Below, in pieces: positions 61,137-64,000 of a stretch of DNA of 64,000 nt. Every line of letters starts with the position of its first letter. Within the stretch, counting starts at the first letter, position 1. The position numbers and the translations under genes were made by a program. Origin of the DNA: Basidiobolus meristosporus CBS 931.73 (lineage: Eukaryota > Basidiobolomycota > Basidiobolomycetes > Basidiobolales > Basidiobolaceae). Below the pieces are notes generated by a model. The model did no database searches, had not been told where the DNA came from, and saw nothing but the letters and a program-made list of their open reading frames with translations. The DNA lies in the NCBI GenBank assembly GCA_002104905.1, contig MCFE01000319.1, positions 32,039 through 96,038 on the forward strand, in the 5' to 3' direction.

Positions 61137-63650
61137 TTGTGATTATCCCGTCAAAAGGCCGTCACAAAGTTAATGTCCCGTCACTGAGAGGTACTCATCT
61201 TGTTAGGACTCTGTCCAGAGACCATTGAAAATAATTGCACCCCAGATTTCACAAAAAACTTTGTCAAAATTTTTCATCACAACAATGTATAAGTGGCTTT
61301 TGATTGGTTCCCTGCCAATTTGCTCACTTTCTGATCCTGGACACTCTATTGCCTCTTTTTCACACTCCTTACTTCCTGACTCAACTGTTTCTCTTACTTT
61401 TCATGCGTATGAATTGATTTATTTCCATTGAAACTTCAGTTGTACCTCAACTGCCAATTGTATTGACCTATACAAGTCTCTATACCCTACACTAACATTA
61501 AGCCCAACCCCACACTCAACAAGTAACTCCATTAAAATCCACTACTCAATAAGAATTTCTGCTGTAACGCTCTGGTTCCACAACTTTGGCAGGAACCCAA
61601 CAGCTTTATGCCACTGTTCATTCACTGGTTCCCACACGTCCTGGTCTTCAGCTGGCACTGCAAGGTCTAGCTCCTCATCTGCCAGTCTTTGCAATAAATC
61701 CTTGCAATATTCCAGTGTGTTTTCTTGAGCACTGTTCTTGAAGAAGTGCTGCAACCTCTTGGTGTGCCTATTAATGTTCCAAAACTTCCACTGAAGGCAT
61801 TGTGATAGTCTTTCAAGCTCTTGACGTTGTAGCCTTGTCTGTCAGTGGGATCTCCACTCTGTCAACCATGGAGGCTGTGGAGGCTATGGTAGACAAATTG
61901 CCTTTTTCAGCAAACTCATCTACCTTGCTGGAGTGTAGCTCAACTGGCTGCGCTTCCAACTCTTGTGAAAACAGCTGTTTTCTTGTTGGTAATTCTTCTT
62001 GGCTATGATGGGATTCAGTCTGTTCCTGGCTTGCAGCGCATTAATTGGCAAGAACTGCAGTTTTTTTTGCATGCCTCCCTGTCTCAGGCTTGGGTAGACA
62101 TTTTTCCCTTTACCTTTTCCTTTATCACTGCCAGGTCTTTCACTGCTACTTTGTCTGAGTGCTTCTTGTAAAGAACTACATTTTCTCCTGGATAAATTCT
62201 GCTCTGACGCATCTGTTTTGGCCTGCTTGTCCCTTGCTGGCACTCTTCTGGCAACCTGATGTTTCTTTTCAGCTTGTTTTGAGCTCTCAACTGCTAGTTG
62301 TGATGGGCTCCTGTAAAAGCTGCTGGTTTTTATCACTGCCAGGTCCTTCACTGCTACTTTGACTGGGTGCTTCTTAGAGTGGTACTATGCTTTTTCCTTG
62401 ATAAATGTTGTGCTAGGTGCATCATGTGTCTGCCTGCTTGTCCTTAATTGGCACTCTTCCAGCTACCTGACATCTCTTTGACGCTTGTCTGGAGCTTTTG
62501 GCCCTGCTTGTAACAGGCTCTTGAGGAAGCCCTGGTTTTTAGCCATGGCACCCTTGTTCTTCTGCCTTTGATAGTTTCTGCTATTCTTAAGATACTTTCT
62601 TAGCATACCAATGCTGGCCCAAAATCCATTTGCCCATTTGAATCCAGGATAATGCTCATGGAACAAGTCAAGTGCATTCTGCTTGGCCTTGAGTTCCTGA
62701 TGGTCCCATGGTATGCCAGCCTTAAGGTGATGGTGTGCTAGACTTCTGACAGCCTCTTGTATATTAGCCCACTCTTCATTATTGCACTCAATGGCTTCAC
62801 AGATCTTCAATGTCTTTTGATTTTTAGGCTTTGTATAAACACCACATTGTCTCCCTCCCATGCTGTGATAGGTTTTCTTGTGGGCTTTATCTTTGGGCAC
62901 TGTTGTTGTGCTTCAAAGACTGTACGAGTGTTCCTCTGCTGTTACATTGGGAAATGGCTCAATTCTTGGCTGTGACATTGAGCTACTTGAGTTCCTTCTT
63001 TGCAGCAAAGATACTGCTTTCTCTACCTGGATATTGATTGCTCTACACGTATTATCTGCTCATCCTGTTTCATGGACTATTTCCTGATTTCTCTGGGCCA
63101 TTGCATCTATCCTATCAGCCACTGCACCTAATTGCTTCATTAATGCTTTGGTATGAGCTGACAACATACTTGCTAATATGGGTGGTGGTGATGTCTATCA
63201 TGGCCACTTGCTGGTCTTCAACATGAGGGTACTGCATTTGCTACATTCTCATCTGCCTGAGCATAACAGTCAGCTGTGGCTCTGCAGAGGTTCTCAATTG
63301 CCTACTTGACTGAGAGCCTGAGGAGTCCGCATTATTACCTTCAGTGGGCATCACTATTCACAGTGGCCTTTTTTGGATGTAGCCCTGCTTGTTGCACTGA
63401 ATGTCAAAGCAAGCTGTTGTCCAACCATTCTTTGTTGCCATCAGCGGTAGGTTTTGGTTGAGAACCAGACAACTTTGCTTTATTTTTTGGGCGCATATAT
63501 ATGGAAGTGAGTCAAACCAAAGGGGAAATAGTGTCTACATATACATGTGTATGTGGTGCCCAAACTTTATTTATAATGCTTACTATGGCGGGTTCATCAT
63601 TGAATCTTACATTCCTGTAGACTGCAATGATCTCAAATACCAAGATCTGT
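61137..63650 (-). mobile_element. repeat family H, copy d (longest copy)
   Basis: The least interrupted copy. On the minus strand, three neighbouring frames give fragments of one or two proteins. 62900-62463 (145 aa) has HSMGGRQCGVYTKPKNQ, IPWDHQELKAKQNALDLFH and FWASIGMLRKYLKNSRNYQR. 62351-61920 (143 aa) is Lys/Arg/Ser-rich with SRRKCSSLQEALRQSSSERP. 61754-61542 (70 aa) has DLLQRLADEELDLAVPAEDQDVWEPVNEQWHKAVG. Stops and frameshifts separate them. The first fragment's spacing of Trp and basic residues suggests a DNA-binding domain, but I cannot name the family. No catalytic core is visible, so H may be non-autonomous. Confidence 0.6.
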
Positions 63651-64000
63651 CTTCAAGTTCATCATGAGTATTGACCAACAAAGTGATATATACGCGTTAT
63701 GTTGTTGAAGGTCAAACTGTTTGCCCAATGGACAAGACTACTTTGACTCAACACCATAAGAGAAGAGAAAAAAGATCCATGTGGCTATTGTGACAAGCTC
63801 TCAGCCATGAAGCATGCAGACAGCATAGGAAGTATTACAAGGATCACGGCCAGTGTTTTGCCACCCAAGTCATATTTGACCATTCATTGGTCACTACTGT
63901 ACCAACATTATCTAGCTGGCCAGTTGATACTTCTATATTGGCACCTGGCCATATCTGTCACCTTGCGCAAACTGAGTCAGGTGAGTTTGTGACACCTTTA
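63651..64000 (+). other. coding-like fragment at the right edge
   Basis: From about 63670 a plus-strand frame reads VVEGQTVCPMDKTT, then KKDPCGYCDKLSAMKHADS, and stays open to 63992 (61 codons from the ATG at 63807). The Cys/His spacing (C..C, then H) is suggestive of a zinc-binding motif of a transposon protein, but the edge cuts the context and no family can be assigned. Confidence 0.25.

Overview
The window is nuclear DNA of a filamentous fungus. The genes carry many short GT..AG introns, mostly 50-80 nt, often with CTAAC/CTGAC-like branch sites. Proteins include a Ded1 helicase, an Erd1/EXS protein, a Gvp36-type BAR protein, a Mig1/CreA-type zinc finger, a 7TM-RGS protein and a hybrid histidine kinase tail. 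Nothing seen fixes the phylum. Mitochondrial ClpP (patchy in fungi) and a 7TM-RGS protein do not settle it. All gene models here were spliced by hand from the sequence; several genes have exons too short to appear as open reading frames.

Layout. 1-208: C-terminus of a response-regulator receiver domain, then simple-sequence-rich DNA. 2.8-4.3 kb (-): sodium:solute symporter. 6.2-7.4 kb (+): 7TM-RGS protein. 7.8-9.5 kb (-): unrecognised six-exon gene. 10.5-11.2 kb (+): decayed Ran GTPase pseudogene. 11.4-12.3 kb (+): seven-exon gene for a 206-aa protein beginning MARNSEK. 12.9-14.3 kb (-): Erd1-like EXS membrane protein. 15.4-17.3 kb (-): Ded1 RNA helicase. 19.0-20.3 kb (+): eight-exon Gvp36-like BAR protein. 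20.5-21.6 kb (-): six-exon mitochondrial ClpP, convergent with the BAR gene. 21.6-35.4 kb is almost gene-free: one C2H2 regulator at 28.7-29.4 kb and a nested pair of small transposons near 23.7-24.3 kb.

35.4-49.1 kb is one 13.7-kb gene for a 4,542-aa protein made of glycine-zipper-like segments and a recurring 'ATIGLHPDEI..IL' motif. Its centre is an array of near-identical 687/708-bp coding repeats. This is the most unusual object in the window. Two small unrecognised genes follow (50.2-50.8 kb + and 51.0-52.2 kb -).

52.8-64 kb is a transposon island. An unnamed repeat family (called H here) occurs in several copies. One copy is split by a 3.4-kb two-gene DDE element related to PIF/Harbinger, with terminal inverted repeats and a TACTA target duplication, and again by a 321-bp MITE with a TATT duplication, so the order of insertions can be read. 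The genes are unrelated housekeeping and signalling genes with no visible operon-like or cluster logic.
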